64,000 bases of DNA, taken from positions 1-64,000 of the forward strand of contig WTXI01000192.1 of NCBI GenBank assembly GCA_022376515.1, written 5' to 3'. The position numbers were made by a program, and so were the translations under genes. The stretch's first letter is position 1. Every line of letters starts with the position of its first letter. Shown here piece by piece: positions 40,374-50,434 of this stretch. The notes beneath the pieces were generated by a model, which worked only from the letters and a program-made list of their open reading frames with translations, was not told the DNA's origin and searched no databases. The DNA comes from Lactifluus volemus (Eukaryota > Basidiomycota > Agaricomycetes > Russulales > Russulaceae).

Positions 40374-43300
40374 CCCCCACCCGGGGGCCCCGGTATAACC
40401 GGTAACCAACCGCCGAAAGGCAGGATGAAAGCGAACATTAATATAGCTACCATTAACATGAACGGCTTCTCCGCCCCCTCTAACAATATGACTGGCATAG
40501 ACAAATGGTCGATGATCAATAGCACTCTTAATAAATACAAAATAGCTATCCTCGCATTACAGGAAACTCACATTGATCAGAACCTGCTAGAACAAATCCT
40601 AGCCTGTTTCGGAAAAAAGATGGATATAGTCTTCTCAGCAGACCCAGACTCCCCACGTGAATCGGCAGGGGTAGCCTTTGTAATAAATAAATCGCTCATT
40701 AAACCAAAAATGTACTCAACACACGAACTCTACGAAGGTAGAGCCCTAGCGCTAAACATTAAATGGCTTGAGTCCGAGGAAACACTCCTCCTAAACATTT
40801 ACGCACCAAACGACAGGGCCACCCACCCCTCTTTCTGGGAAAGAATAAACTCGAAACGACGTGCCTCCCACCTCCGACGTCCAGACTTCATGCTGGGAGA
40901 TTTCAACATAGTAGAAGACCCAATTGACAGAGCACCCGCCCACGCGGACATGAATACTGCCACTACTGCGCTACGAGAACTCCGCCAAGCGTGGGAGATA
41001 CGAGACCAATGGCGACACACCTTCCCAAACGAAAGAGCCTTTACATACCGGGCCAACGCTACTGGGGGTCAAATCCAATCGCGCCTTGACAGGATCTACA
41101 TTGCGAATAGACTTACTAAGTTCACTTACAATTGGAATATAACCCCAACACCAATACCAACCGACCACTGGATGGTCGCGGTCAAGTTCGCACCAAAGGA
41201 TGCCCCCTCCATAGGCAACGGAAGGTGGACGTGGCCCATCTCTCTGATCGACGATGAGAAAATCATAAACGCGGTAATAGAACGGGGTAAAAAACTAGAA
41301 GAAGATCTTGACTCACTGGCCCGAGAGCACGTAAATCGGGAAATATCCAACCCGCAACTCCTATGGAAAGCCTTTAAAGACGACATCAAAGACATTGCAA
41401 TAAAACTCTCCAAGGGGAGATTCCACCGGCCAGCCTCACGGGCCAATATGATAAAAGAAGACCTCAAGAAATTAAGACAGAACCACGCCCTAGACACAGA
41501 CGAGAGCCTACGTGCATCGGAAGCCTTCCTGGCGGACCAGCTAGAACACCTCGAAAAACTTCAGGCAAGAAACAAACGAACCAAGTTGCGCGCAAGCTTG
41601 GACGCCCACGGAGAAAACTTAGGGGGCATCTGGTCGAAAATAAACGCGGAAAAGAAACCGCGGGACACAATTTACAAATTAAAAGTCCCAAACTCAACCC
41701 CCCCACAATTAGAGCGCGACTCTAACAGGATGGCTGAACTCGTGAAAACATACCATGAGAACCTCCAAAGCGAGGGCATAAGCCAATCCGACGAAACAGA
41801 ATGGACGAACAACGTCAACCAGATCCTAAGCACGATCCCAGAATCACAACTACTGCCTGAGCCCGAGAGATCCCCTATGAGTTACCAAATAACAGAAGCC
41901 CAGATAACCCGCGCCCTGCAACTAGCAAAAAACGGATCAGCTACCGGCATGGACGGGTGCCCATACGAACTTTGGAAACTGTTGAAAACCAAGCACGAAA
42001 CGGCACTAAGCGAAAATAAAGACGGCTTCAACATTAGCAAAACCCTAGCTACTATCTTCCAGGACATACAAACCTTCGGCGTTGCCCCTGACTCTGATTT
42101 CGCCCTTGGCTGGATGTGCCCCCTGTACAAAAAGAAAGATCCCACGGAAATAAGTAATTACCGGCCGATTACCCTGCTCAACACAGATTATAAGCTGTTC
42201 ACCAAAGTCCTCGCCATACAATTAACAGACTCGATCGACAGCCTAGTGCATAAAGATCAAGCTGGTTTCATCCCAGGAAGATCCATTTTCGACCAGATTA
42301 GGCTAGCGAAAGCCATCATCAACTATGCAGAGATTACCAAGGAGGAAGGGGCGATTGTCGCGCTCGACCAAGAAAAAGCGTATGACAAGATAAGACACGA
42401 CTACCTATGGAAAACCCTAGAAGCGTTCAGACTCCCACCCCTCTTCATTAAGACCATAAGAAACCTGTATGAAAACGCCAGTACCCAGGTAGCCGTCAAC
42501 GGCCATTTCAGTGAACCCTTCCGAGTCACGCGAGGTGTGAGACAAGGAGACCCCCTCTCCTGCCTAGCCTTCAACCTAGCAATCGAACCTCTTGCATGCA
42601 CACTTAGAGACAGCCCAAGACTTCTAGGTTTCCGAATACCGGGCCTGGAAGATAAGCTGATAACCAGTTTCTTCGCAGACGACACCAACCTGTACCTAAG
42701 CCGAAACGACCGCTTTGACCATGTAAAATCACTCTTGGACAAATGGTGTTGGGCCTCAGGTGCGAAGTTCAACATAGAAAAGACCGAGATCATACCAATC
42801 GGCCCTGAGGGATACAGGTCATCTGTATTAGAGACAAGGAAAATCAACCAATTAGACAGAGAACCACTAAGCGAGAGAATCCGGATCGCGAAAGACGGAG
42901 ATGCAACACGCTCCCTGGGCGCATGGATAGGAAATAAAGTAGACAATGCCTCCCCCTGGGAACCAATCCTTGACCGGATTAAAATCAAACTCGACCTGTG
43001 GAATAAAGGCCACCCCACCCTGAACGGCCGCAAGTTAATCGTGCAAGCTGTAATCGGCGGACACACCCAATTCCTCACGAAAGCTCAAGGGATGCCAGAC
43101 AACATCGTAAAAGCGCTTGAGAAACTAAGCCGGGACTTCATATGGAGTGACGACTCCTCCCCCAGAATCGGAATGGATACACTATACTGCCCCATAGGAA
43201 AAGGCGGCCTAGGCCTGCTAGACATCCCTGCTAGAAACGAAGCCATCGAAATCATGTGGCTAAAGGCATACCTAAACCTCACCCCTTCACGCCCAAAGTG

Positions 43301-45496
43301 GGCGAAAGTCTCCGATATAATAATAGACGCGATCGCACCAACCACCTCCAACGAACAAGCACGCATTAACTGCTTCCTCCAATCCTGGGACATCCCATCA
43401 AAGGGCCCGCGGTTTAAACAGCTGAACGAAGACCTAAAAAGAATGCTACAAACAGCTGGTAAATACAAAGCCAACCTTGCCGCTATAAGACTTTCCCGAC
43501 GCTTACGCGCTCAACTACCAGCGTGGTACCACCTAGCCTCTGAACCCCGCCCACTCACGAATGCCACCTCGAAATGCCTACTCGAAACGCACAACACCAT
43601 GACAGTCGCAGACCTTCTCATTGCATCCGCTAGACTGCGGGATACACGCCAAGGCCCCCCCCACGTCCCCCTCCCCCAATGTCTATGCCAGGACTGCAGG
43701 ACAGACCGCCACCGAGGATGTCATAACCCCCACGCGTGCGCGCTCGAAGCATCTACCAGAATAAACCAGATTGATGCTAAATTGAACCCCCTACCACTAG
43801 GAGACCGGCACGATCACCTATCACTGACGAGGGGACGAAAGGCCAGAAACCTAGAAGCAGCACAAAACAATGGAACCATCCTCTTCGACCCTTCAATCAC
43901 CTGCAGAGATGACTTAGCAGAATGCTTCAGGATCTTCGTAGACCCAAGCCGCCTCTCCAACATCCCAGCACGCCGTTACTACACCCGAGGGATAAACATG
44001 AGACACAGAGAAGTGACAGTCTACACTGACGGCGCATGCTTCAATAACGGTAAGGAAAACGCACGATGTGGAAGTGGAATCTGGTTTGGACCAGATGACA
44101 GGCGTAACTCCTCTCTACGAGTTCCAGGAACGGCTCAATCGAACCAGGTAGCTGAAATTGCAGCGGTAATAGACGCTGCGAAGTCAATCCCTCACTTTTG
44201 GCCATTGTTAATAATGTCAGACTCCAAATATGTAATTTCCGGTCTCACGACGCACCTGCGCGCCTGGGAGGATAATGGCTGGATAGGAGTAAAGAATGCA
44301 CCCCACTTTAAAAGAGCGGCTTACCTCCTCAAGGTCCGCACCGCAACCACATCCTTCAAGTGGGTCAAAGGCCATGAGGGCAACATTGGAAATGAGGAAA
44401 GCGATCGTCTCGCAAAGGAAGGAGCCAATAAAGAGGAGCCCGACATCCTAGAATTACACATACCCAAAGAATACGACCTACAAGGCGCTAAGCTAACAAC
44501 GCTAACACAAGCAATTGCGTACCAAGGAATCCGAGAACGTGCCTCCCCCCCGATCAGACAGACAACGATAGAAAACCTCCAACTCACCCGGACGGCCCTA
44601 ACGAACCTCACCGACTCGGTCGAAACAGACGAGTCTTTATGGAAAGGCATCAGGAACACAGTCCTTAGACTCCGTGTACGCCAATTCCTATTCAAATCCA
44701 TGCACGGATCGTACAAAATAGGAGATTTCTGGAGTCACGTACCCAACCACGAACACCGCCAAATGTGCTCCACATGTAACACCATAGAATCGATGGCCCA
44801 CGTCCTCGTCCACTGTCGCGAAAAACCGGTCAACACGATTTGGGCCCTAGCACGCACGACCTGGCCCCACTCACCCGACTCCTGGCCACAGATCAACCTA
44901 GGCATCATCCTAGGCTGTGGATCCATCACGGTACCCCAAGCCCAAGGAAACGAAGCTCACCAGAACGACAGATCCCCTGACCTAAGAGGCGCCACTCGCC
45001 TTCTTCAAATCCTCATTTCTGAATCAGCCCACCTGATCTGGGTCCTCCGGTGTGAGCGCGTTATCCAAGAACGCAGCCATAACGAAAACGAGATTAAAAC
45101 ACGGTGGTACAAAGCCATCAACACAAGACTCACCAATGATAGGATCACGGCTACAAAAATAAAACGAAACCAGAAGTTCACCAGAACAGTTTCCCACACC
45201 TGGGATCTCATCCTACGACAGCATGGGGAACCCCCATACAACTGGCTCCATAATCGTGAGGTTTTAGTGGGTAGGAGGCCACCATAGCTGACCCCAGGTG
45301 AAGTGGCCTGAGTCCCACACTATCCCTTTTCTAGGGATGTGCGTAAATGCATTTTCGTCCTCTCCCCGGTCCACCGGCCCGGCTCCAGCGCGCTAAGATA
45401 AGCTGATGGTAAATCTCCTGACACTTAGCACTTTATTTAGGTAGTTAGCGTCTAGTTAACTCCCCAATAAAAAGCGCTTTCCAAAAAAAAAAAAAA
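40374..45496 (+). mobile_element. Intact non-LTR retrotransposon (LINE)
   Basis: 5.1 kb with a very short 5' leader (about 50 bases with a GC-rich CCCGGGGGCCCCGG palindrome), one long ORF, a 3' UTR with AATAAA at about 45,466, and a terminal run of 14 A. It is flanked by a 14 bp duplication, GTATTCATCGGCCC, at 40,360-40,373 and 45,497-45,510. The downstream flank GGGGCACTGGCAT continues the sequence seen uninterrupted near 34,860. It looks complete and recently active. Confidence 0.93.
40425..45287 (+). CDS. LINE polyprotein: endonuclease, reverse transcriptase, RNase H (1620 aa)
   Basis: A single unbroken ORF from ATG at 40,425. Residues 1 to about 245 are an APE-type endonuclease (NIATINMNGF, LALQETHID, GDFNIVEDPIDR, SRLDRIYI, TDHWMV). 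RT spans about 495-800, with NYRPITLLNTDYK, FIPGRSIFDQI, ALDQEKAYDKI, VRQGDPLSCLAFNLAIEP and the catalytic FFADD near residue 749. RNase H spans about 1197-1335, with YTDGACFNNG, MSDSKYV and EESDRLAKEGA. Near 1448 a C-x2-C...H...C motif (CSTCNTIESMAHVLVHC) closes the set. The protein nicks target DNA, copies the element RNA there, and degrades the RNA strand. There is no separate ORF1. The words fit the L1/Tx1-like end of LINE diversity, but the clade is uncertain. Confidence 0.94.
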   Translation: MKANINIATINMNGFSAPSNNMTGIDKWSMINSTLNKYKIAILALQETHIDQNLLEQILACFGKKMDIVFSADPDSPRESAGVAFVINKSLIKPKMYSTHELYEGRALALNIKWLESEETLLLNIYAPNDRATHPSFWERINSKRRASHLRRPDFMLGDFNIVEDPIDRAPAHADMNTATTALRELRQAWEIRDQWRHTFPNERAFTYRANATGGQIQSRLDRIYIANRLTKFTYNWNITPTPIPTDHWMVAVKFAPKDAPSIGNGRWTWPISLIDDEKIINAVIERGKKLEEDLDSLAREHVNREISNPQLLWKAFKDDIKDIAIKLSKGRFHRPASRANMIKEDLKKLRQNHALDTDESLRASEAFLADQLEHLEKLQARNKRTKLRASLDAHGENLGGIWSKINAEKKPRDTIYKLKVPNSTPPQLERDSNRMAELVKTYHENLQSEGISQSDETEWTNNVNQILSTIPESQLLPEPERSPMSYQITEAQITRALQLAKNGSATGMDGCPYELWKLLKTKHETALSENKDGFNISKTLATIFQDIQTFGVAPDSDFALGWMCPLYKKKDPTEISNYRPITLLNTDYKLFTKVLAIQLTDSIDSLVHKDQAGFIPGRSIFDQIRLAKAIINYAEITKEEGAIVALDQEKAYDKIRHDYLWKTLEAFRLPPLFIKTIRNLYENASTQVAVNGHFSEPFRVTRGVRQGDPLSCLAFNLAIEPLACTLRDSPRLLGFRIPGLEDKLITSFFADDTNLYLSRNDRFDHVKSLLDKWCWASGAKFNIEKTEIIPIGPEGYRSSVLETRKINQLDREPLSERIRIAKDGDATRSLGAWIGNKVDNASPWEPILDRIKIKLDLWNKGHPTLNGRKLIVQAVIGGHTQFLTKAQGMPDNIVKALEKLSRDFIWSDDSSPRIGMDTLYCPIGKGGLGLLDIPARNEAIEIMWLKAYLNLTPSRPKWAKVSDIIIDAIAPTTSNEQARINCFLQSWDIPSKGPRFKQLNEDLKRMLQTAGKYKANLAAIRLSRRLRAQLPAWYHLASEPRPLTNATSKCLLETHNTMTVADLLIASARLRDTRQGPPHVPLPQCLCQDCRTDRHRGCHNPHACALEASTRINQIDAKLNPLPLGDRHDHLSLTRGRKARNLEAAQNNGTILFDPSITCRDDLAECFRIFVDPSRLSNIPARRYYTRGINMRHREVTVYTDGACFNNGKENARCGSGIWFGPDDRRNSSLRVPGTAQSNQVAEIAAVIDAAKSIPHFWPLLIMSDSKYVISGLTTHLRAWEDNGWIGVKNAPHFKRAAYLLKVRTATTSFKWVKGHEGNIGNEESDRLAKEGANKEEPDILELHIPKEYDLQGAKLTTLTQAIAYQGIRERASPPIRQTTIENLQLTRTALTNLTDSVETDESLWKGIRNTVLRLRVRQFLFKSMHGSYKIGDFWSHVPNHEHRQMCSTCNTIESMAHVLVHCREKPVNTIWALARTTWPHSPDSWPQINLGIILGCGSITVPQAQGNEAHQNDRSPDLRGATRLLQILISESAHLIWVLRCERVIQERSHNENEIKTRWYKAINTRLTNDRITATKIKRNQKFTRTVSHTWDLILRQHGEPPYNWLHNREVLVGRRPP

Positions 45497-45510
45497 GTAT
45501 TCATCGGCCC

Positions 45511-45780
45511 GGGGCACTGGCATCTAATATTTGCACGACACGAATTTGGATCGGAACGCAAACCGTGGTGTGCTCGCTCACTTGTTGGCACGCCGCACGG
45601 AAATAAGGATGTCTTGTTGTCCCATACTAGTAATAATTCCGGTCTCTGAGTGTGTACACACTAATTCGTGAACGTATTAGTTACAGGACAAGTACTCAAA
45701 TTACAATGGATTAAGGGGCGCGGACTATTCTAGATCAAAGTTCTGAGGCCTCGATGTGGTGTGGGGGCCCAAAGGAAGTA
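45511..45780. repeat. Short spacer right of the LINE
   Basis: Host unit sequence continuing from 40,373, matching 34,860-34,970, followed by the common 3' flank of the secreted genes. No gene. Confidence 0.6.
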
Positions 45781-46032
45781 TTATTTGGGAGGGAAAGCTG
45801 CACCGAGGTCCGGTTTGGATGTCGGCAATCCTAGATCTGGTAGTAGGCCGACTGGTAGTATGCCGAATTGTGGGGCCCGTCCCTGGTCAACGGTCGGGAA
45901 CGGGTTGGGAACCGACGAGATGCCCTCAGGGATCACGTCCTGGCGCCTGTAATGGGATGCGGGAGACGGGACCGGCACAGCCAATGCAGCGAGGGGTGCA
46001 AAAAGAGCAATCGATAACTTGAAGAACATCAT
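45781..46032 (-). CDS. Small secreted protein, family copy F (83 aa)
   Basis: ATG at 46,032. It starts MMFFKLSIALFAPLAALA, then VPVPSPASHYRRQD. The mature part begins EGISSVPNPFPTVDQG as in copy E, has QFGILPVGLLPDLGLP where the Cys-containing copies have HCGILP (both Cys lost), and ends KPDLGAAFPPK. It looks like a mosaic of the E-type start and a GILP segment. Secreted; function unknown. Confidence 0.7.
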   Translation of the reverse strand: MMFFKLSIALFAPLAALAVPVPSPASHYRRQDVIPEGISSVPNPFPTVDQGRAPQFGILPVGLLPDLGLPTSKPDLGAAFPPK

Positions 46033-47824
46033 TTTCGTCAAGGGGGTGATAGGGTAGTTGTTTTTATAGAATCAGGAAGGGCCGGCCTCAGGCTGTTGGG
46101 TGTGCTTTGAAGGAGATTTGACGAGGGTTGCGACCTGGCTACCCAAACAAATACCTGGCGGAATGTCAAAACAGTCATGGTGGTGACAATGACAGAAAGA
46201 ACTATACTGTGACACACCTATGAAAGAAGAGGAAGTGAACGAAGAAGAGGATAAGGAGGGTCATTGGAACCAACTCGAGCTTTTATGTGTGTGGAGTATA
46301 CTAGCCCGGTCTTGCCAGCGTGGGATGACACATATCTCAAGTGCCGCCACAGAGAAACCCGCTTCAACACGAACCCAATAGGAGAGATTTAGGTTAACAC
46401 GAGCTGTGACAAGGACGTCTCCAGTCAAGCAAATCAAATGGGACATAAATCTCCCCGATCAATAGAGGGTCAGGGGCAGTTTTATTAGAAGTCGAGACAA
46501 GAGACGGACGCGCACGCCGCGCGAGATCGAGGAAGAGATAATTCGAGAGCAGCACTTCCTTAACTACATCTCTAGTTCTCCAGTCGTGCAACACTGTCTG
46601 TCACAGGGTTGAACTCGCGAGAATATATAAAGTTAGGAAACTGGACATTTTTGATTCAAACTCAGCGTGAGTATGGAAAAACAAGGAACAGCCTGAACAG
46701 GAAAGGGTGAAAACAAGGGAGTGTATCAATGGCGCATGAGGGCGGAAATGGTCGAGCGTCGTCACAATTGATCTGGTGACGAAAATGAAATGGTGGCGGC
46801 ACCGTGGTGTCGTCGAGGCGCTGTTTGATAGAGAAAAATGGTAGGTGGACTTTTAACAATTCGTGGGCAGGAATACGAGAGCGTTCAAGAACCAGATAGA
46901 CCCACGCGTCAGCAAAACGGGAAAATAGCTTCCAGGTTTTCGGCCTGAGGTTTCCGGAAACTCCGAGTCAGAAAATTAGAAACCAGCCACACTGTGAGCC
47001 ACCTCCTACTGAGTGTTCATAGCTTTCTGAGGTTTCTGTTGCCGCAGTGTTGCAACATCATTTGGGGCGGTTTCCAGAAAATTAGACATAGGTTTCCAAG
47101 CTTCAAACAAAGTTATTGACTTCTGAGATGTAGAAACCTCTGGAAACTAAAATTCTAAACCACTGGATGGTCGTCAGTACGGAACCTTACGTGAGTGACT
47201 CGGAAACCCCCGAGGTGGGAGTCACTTCTCATTGAAATCGCCCCCACGTGACATATTCGAGGACCTGGCATGGCAACTACAAAAGCACCGAAAGTTTGAG
47301 GTCAGTCACGGTACCGCACAACGAACTACCGGCAGGGCTGCAACCACTGCACGTCAGATGAACAATCCTAAGAGAACCTAGGGACGGTGGGTGGATGGAC
47401 GTGACCATCTCCGTGGACCATCCGAATAAGCAGGCATACCACCCACTTACGTATTCCGGACAAATCCTGATGTCGGACAGGGACGACGCTAACTTGGACC
47501 GTGTATTGGCAGAGGAAACCTGCTCGTGACCACAAGGGCCCCATGCTCGGCTGTGTGCCAGTATCCTCTTTTCGAGACTCGTATTGCACAATGGCCAGTG
47601 TCGAGGAGGGAAATTCGTTCAACTCAGACTTGGAATCGCACACGCACCGAGCATAGAGGTTTTTATCATTCTCTCTGATGTACACAAAGGGCTATGAAAC
47701 ACACTCTTTTGTAACGTATCAAGTTACAGAAGAGGTAGAATAAATAAAGGGACACAGCCTAACTTATTCTAGATCAAAATTCTGAGGCCTCAGTGTAGTG
47801 CGCGGAGTCAGGAAGCGTGTTGCA
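46033..47824. repeat. Array unit spacer 4
   Basis: Promoter side of copy F, then diverged unit sequence. At 46,945-47,215 GGTTTCC(A/G)GAAA-like words repeat in both orientations, perhaps a small inverted-repeat element. From 47,260 the sequence is close to 49,500-50,100. No gene seen. Confidence 0.5.
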
Positions 47825-48123
47825 TTACGGGCCCGGTGCGACTCCTGGCAGTATCATGCCGCATTGTGGATCCCGTTGCACGGATCATGGGTCCTGGTTC
47901 GGCACAACGACAGCTCGCCGTCGACGATCTGGCGCCTGTAATGGGATGCGGAAGAGGGCGGATTCAATGCTGTGTGAGGTGAACTCATTGAAGCGGAGGC
48001 ACACGGACCTGTCTGAGAGAAATGACGAGATCCAACTGTGGATCTGGGGGAGGAAGCCGATTGCGTGAACGAGGGACGTGAGGCGGGCCTGAGTGTGGTT
48101 GACATTACTCGGGGCGGCATCAT
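47825..48123 (-). pseudogene. Secreted-protein pseudogene G fused to a LINE RT fragment
   Basis: The right part (about 47,985-48,123) reads a reverse-transcriptase piece with SNVNHT, LTSLVHAIGFLPQIHSWI and SFLSDRSVCLRF, typical of LINE RT between the catalytic blocks. It then passes into CATCCCATTACAGGCGCCAG, the SHYRRQ codons of the secreted family, then IVDGEL and a DPCNG...CG(M)ILP ending that needs a frame change. There is no signal peptide, and a shift near the RT/SHYRRQ join also breaks the frame. Not functional. Confidence 0.65.
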
Positions 48124-48546
48124 CTCGTACGGTGTGTCTTTTCTCGGCTATCTAGCGACGCCTACGGTGCAGCCCGTCATCATAATCTCATCTCCCCATG
48201 ATTTCATCTTCGATCGTTGCTAGGAAGACAGCCATCCCTCAGAGTGCTGACCGGTTGATGTGGTCCCAAACTTGCACAGAACTGAAGGAATTGAGCTACT
48301 GATATAAAGGCCAATGGCCATCACTTCAAAAATATACGAAGGTAACGTGTGCACACCAGTGAGTGCCGCACTTGCCATCGTACTGTAGTTAATGATAAAG
48401 TCACCGTCGATGAAACAAATAATAAGCAGCCATGAAACAATCGGAAATGGCAAAGCTCGACAATCAATATTATTTCGTTGTTATTGATCATCAACTTCTC
48501 ATATTGGGTTCGGGCTGGTCGGTCGGTGGCGGCACTGGGGATACTA
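48124..48546. other. Spacer between pseudogene G and copy H
   Basis: Nearly identical to about 50,435-50,890. No gene seen. Confidence 0.5.
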
Positions 48547-48820
48547 CTTGTCATCCCATACTCCTCTGGCACACATATATACTCGAGTTGGTTTCGATGA
48601 CCCTCAGATTTATCCTCTTTTTTCTTTGCTTCCTCCTCTTTCCTCGGTATGCATACTCTCTGTCATTGTCACCATCATTCTTCTAACTGTATCGATATTC
48701 CGCCAGGTATTTGTCTGGGTAGCCAGGTCGCATCCCTCAATCACTTTCCAAGCACACCCAGTAGCCCGAGGCCTGTCCTCCCTAATTCCTTGAGCGACCA
48801 TCATATCACCCCCTGACGAA
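48547..48820 (+). promoter_or_regulatory. Promoter and 5' leader of copy H
   Basis: A TATATA-like box, CACATATATACTCGAG, lies near 48,572. The leader contains an intron at 48,647-48,706 (GTATGC, CTAAC, CCGCCAG). The leader and intron are conserved in copy J and, inverted, in the minus-strand copies, while the coding parts differ, so expression control seems to be shared across the family. Confidence 0.55.
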
Positions 48821-49327
48821 ATGCTGTTCTTCAAGTTCTCGATTGCTCTTCTTGCTCCCCTCGCTGCGTTGGCTGTGCCGGTCCCGTCTGGTACTGACGC
48901 TAGCCATGGCCAGTCAGAGAACACCGTGACCATCCCCGCCCAAACCCAAACCATGCCTCTCCCACAGATGACGCAAAGGGACTTGCCCTCTTCCGCATGC
49001 ACTGACAATGCCCTGCCGACGCCAGGGCCGCCGGAACAGCCCGTCATCTCGTTTGTGCAGAACACGGCCACGCCCGACGCAATCGCTGGAGCCATCTCGT
49101 CCGTGCCGAACCCACTCGGCGCATACGCTGACCCCGTCACGTCCGTGTCGAATACACTCGGCGCATTCGCTGACCCCGTCACGTCCGTGCCAAACACGGT
49201 CACGCTCGGCGCAACCGGTGACGTTGTCTCGTCTATGCCAGCCCCGACCAGCACGAGTACGATCTCCTCCGGTGATCCACTCCTTAAAGGCCCTGCTACG
49301 CATCAGGACAAACTCGGAAATCCTTAA
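48821..49327 (+). CDS. Secreted protein, long form, family copy H (168 aa)
   Basis: It starts MLFFKFSIALLAPLAALA, so the signal peptide belongs to the family. The mature part is long (about 150 residues), Pro/Thr/Ser-rich and without SHYRRQ. It contains a tandem repeat: SVPNPLGAYADPVT, SVSNTLGAFADPVT, SVPNTVTLGATGDVV, then SMPAP. Cys are few (one visible near DLPSSACTD). AATAAA follows at about 49,343. The SVPNP word links it to copies E and F. Probably secreted and O-glycosylated (inference from Ser/Thr content). Copy J is a close paralogue. Confidence 0.75.
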   Translation: MLFFKFSIALLAPLAALAVPVPSGTDASHGQSENTVTIPAQTQTMPLPQMTQRDLPSSACTDNALPTPGPPEQPVISFVQNTATPDAIAGAISSVPNPLGAYADPVTSVSNTLGAFADPVTSVPNTVTLGATGDVVSSMPAPTSTSTISSGDPLLKGPATHQDKLGNP

Positions 49328-50138
49328 ACTTGCTTAACACTCAATAAAACGACTTAAAAGACCTTAAATTTTGTTTTATTAGTAATAAAGTTTCCGGATG
49401 CGGTTGTGACACAGAGTTATATTTCCTATCGACATGAACTACCACTCTCACAGTCAGGCAGGCTGAAATGTGAACATGGTGGTTGCCAGACGAGGAAGGA
49501 AATTGGCATGGCAACTGCAAAAGCACCGAAAGTTTGAGATCAGTCACGGTACCGCACAACCTTGCGCACAACGAACCACCGCCGTCCACTGGCAGGGCTG
49601 CAACCACTGCACGTCAGATGAACAATCCTAAGAGAACCTAGGGACGGTGGGTGGATGGACGTGACCATCGCCGTGGACCATCCGAATAAGCAGGCATCGA
49701 GATTGGAGATATACACTGGCACACCACCCACTTATGGTATTCCGGACAATCCTGACGTCGGACACTGGCAGGGACGACGCTAACTTGGACCGTGTACTGG
49801 CAGAGGAAGCCTGCTCGTGACCACAAGGACCCCATGCTCGGCTGTGTGCCAGTATCCGCTTTTCAAGACTCATATTGCACGATGGTCAGTGTCGAGGAGG
49901 GAAACTCGTTCAACTCAGACTTGGAATCGCCGGCGCACACGCACCGAGCACAGTTACCTGAGGTTTTTATCATTCTCTCTGATGTACACAAAGGGCTATG
50001 AAATACACTATCTTGTAACGTATCAAGTTACAGAAGAGGTAGTAGATAAAGGGGCGCGACCTAACTCATTCTAGATCAACATTCTGAGGCCTCAATGTAG
50101 TGCGCGGAGTCAGAGGAAGCGTATCAGTCCGTGTTGCA
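49328..50138. repeat. Array unit spacer 5
   Basis: From 49,490 it duplicates 47,260-47,820 with small indels. The first 150 bases are unique and AT-rich. No gene seen. Confidence 0.55.
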
Positions 50139-50434
50139 TTACGAGCCCGGTGCGACTCCTGGCGGTATTATGCCGCATTGTGGATCCCGTTGCACGATCA
50201 TGGGTCCGGGTAAGGCACGAACGCGAGCTCGCCGTCGACGATCTGACGCCTGTAATGGGATGCGGAAGTGCGGAAAAGCTGTGAAGTGAACTCACTGAAG
50301 TGGAGACACACGGACCTGTCTGAGAGAAATGACGAGATCCAACCGTGAATCTCTGGGGGGAAGCCCAGTGCGTGAACGAGGGACGTGAGGCGGGTGTGGT
50401 TGACATTACTCGGGGCGGCATCTGTCTCTGTCAT
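50139..50434 (-). pseudogene. Secreted-protein pseudogene I fused to a LINE RT fragment
   Basis: The second copy of the same chimera as G. Here the frame is open from 50,434 (ATG) through NVNHTRLTSLVHALGFPPEI, WISSFLSDRSVCLHF and EFTSQLF straight into SASHYRRQIVDGEL, stopping at 50,198. The family QCGIIPPG ending lies beyond in another frame. There is no signal peptide. The RT-to-SHYRRQ join is at the same point as in G, so one fusion event was later duplicated with its unit. Confidence 0.65.

Noticed and set aside
46945..47215. Possible small inverted-repeat element built on GGTTTCCGGAAA words
   Set aside because: The inverted ends are imperfect and no target duplication is visible; mentioned only in the spacer entry.
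47817..48123. A new functional gene at the LINE RT/secreted-protein chimera
   Set aside because: No signal peptide, shifted frames in one of the two copies, and an early stop in the other; treated as pseudogenes.
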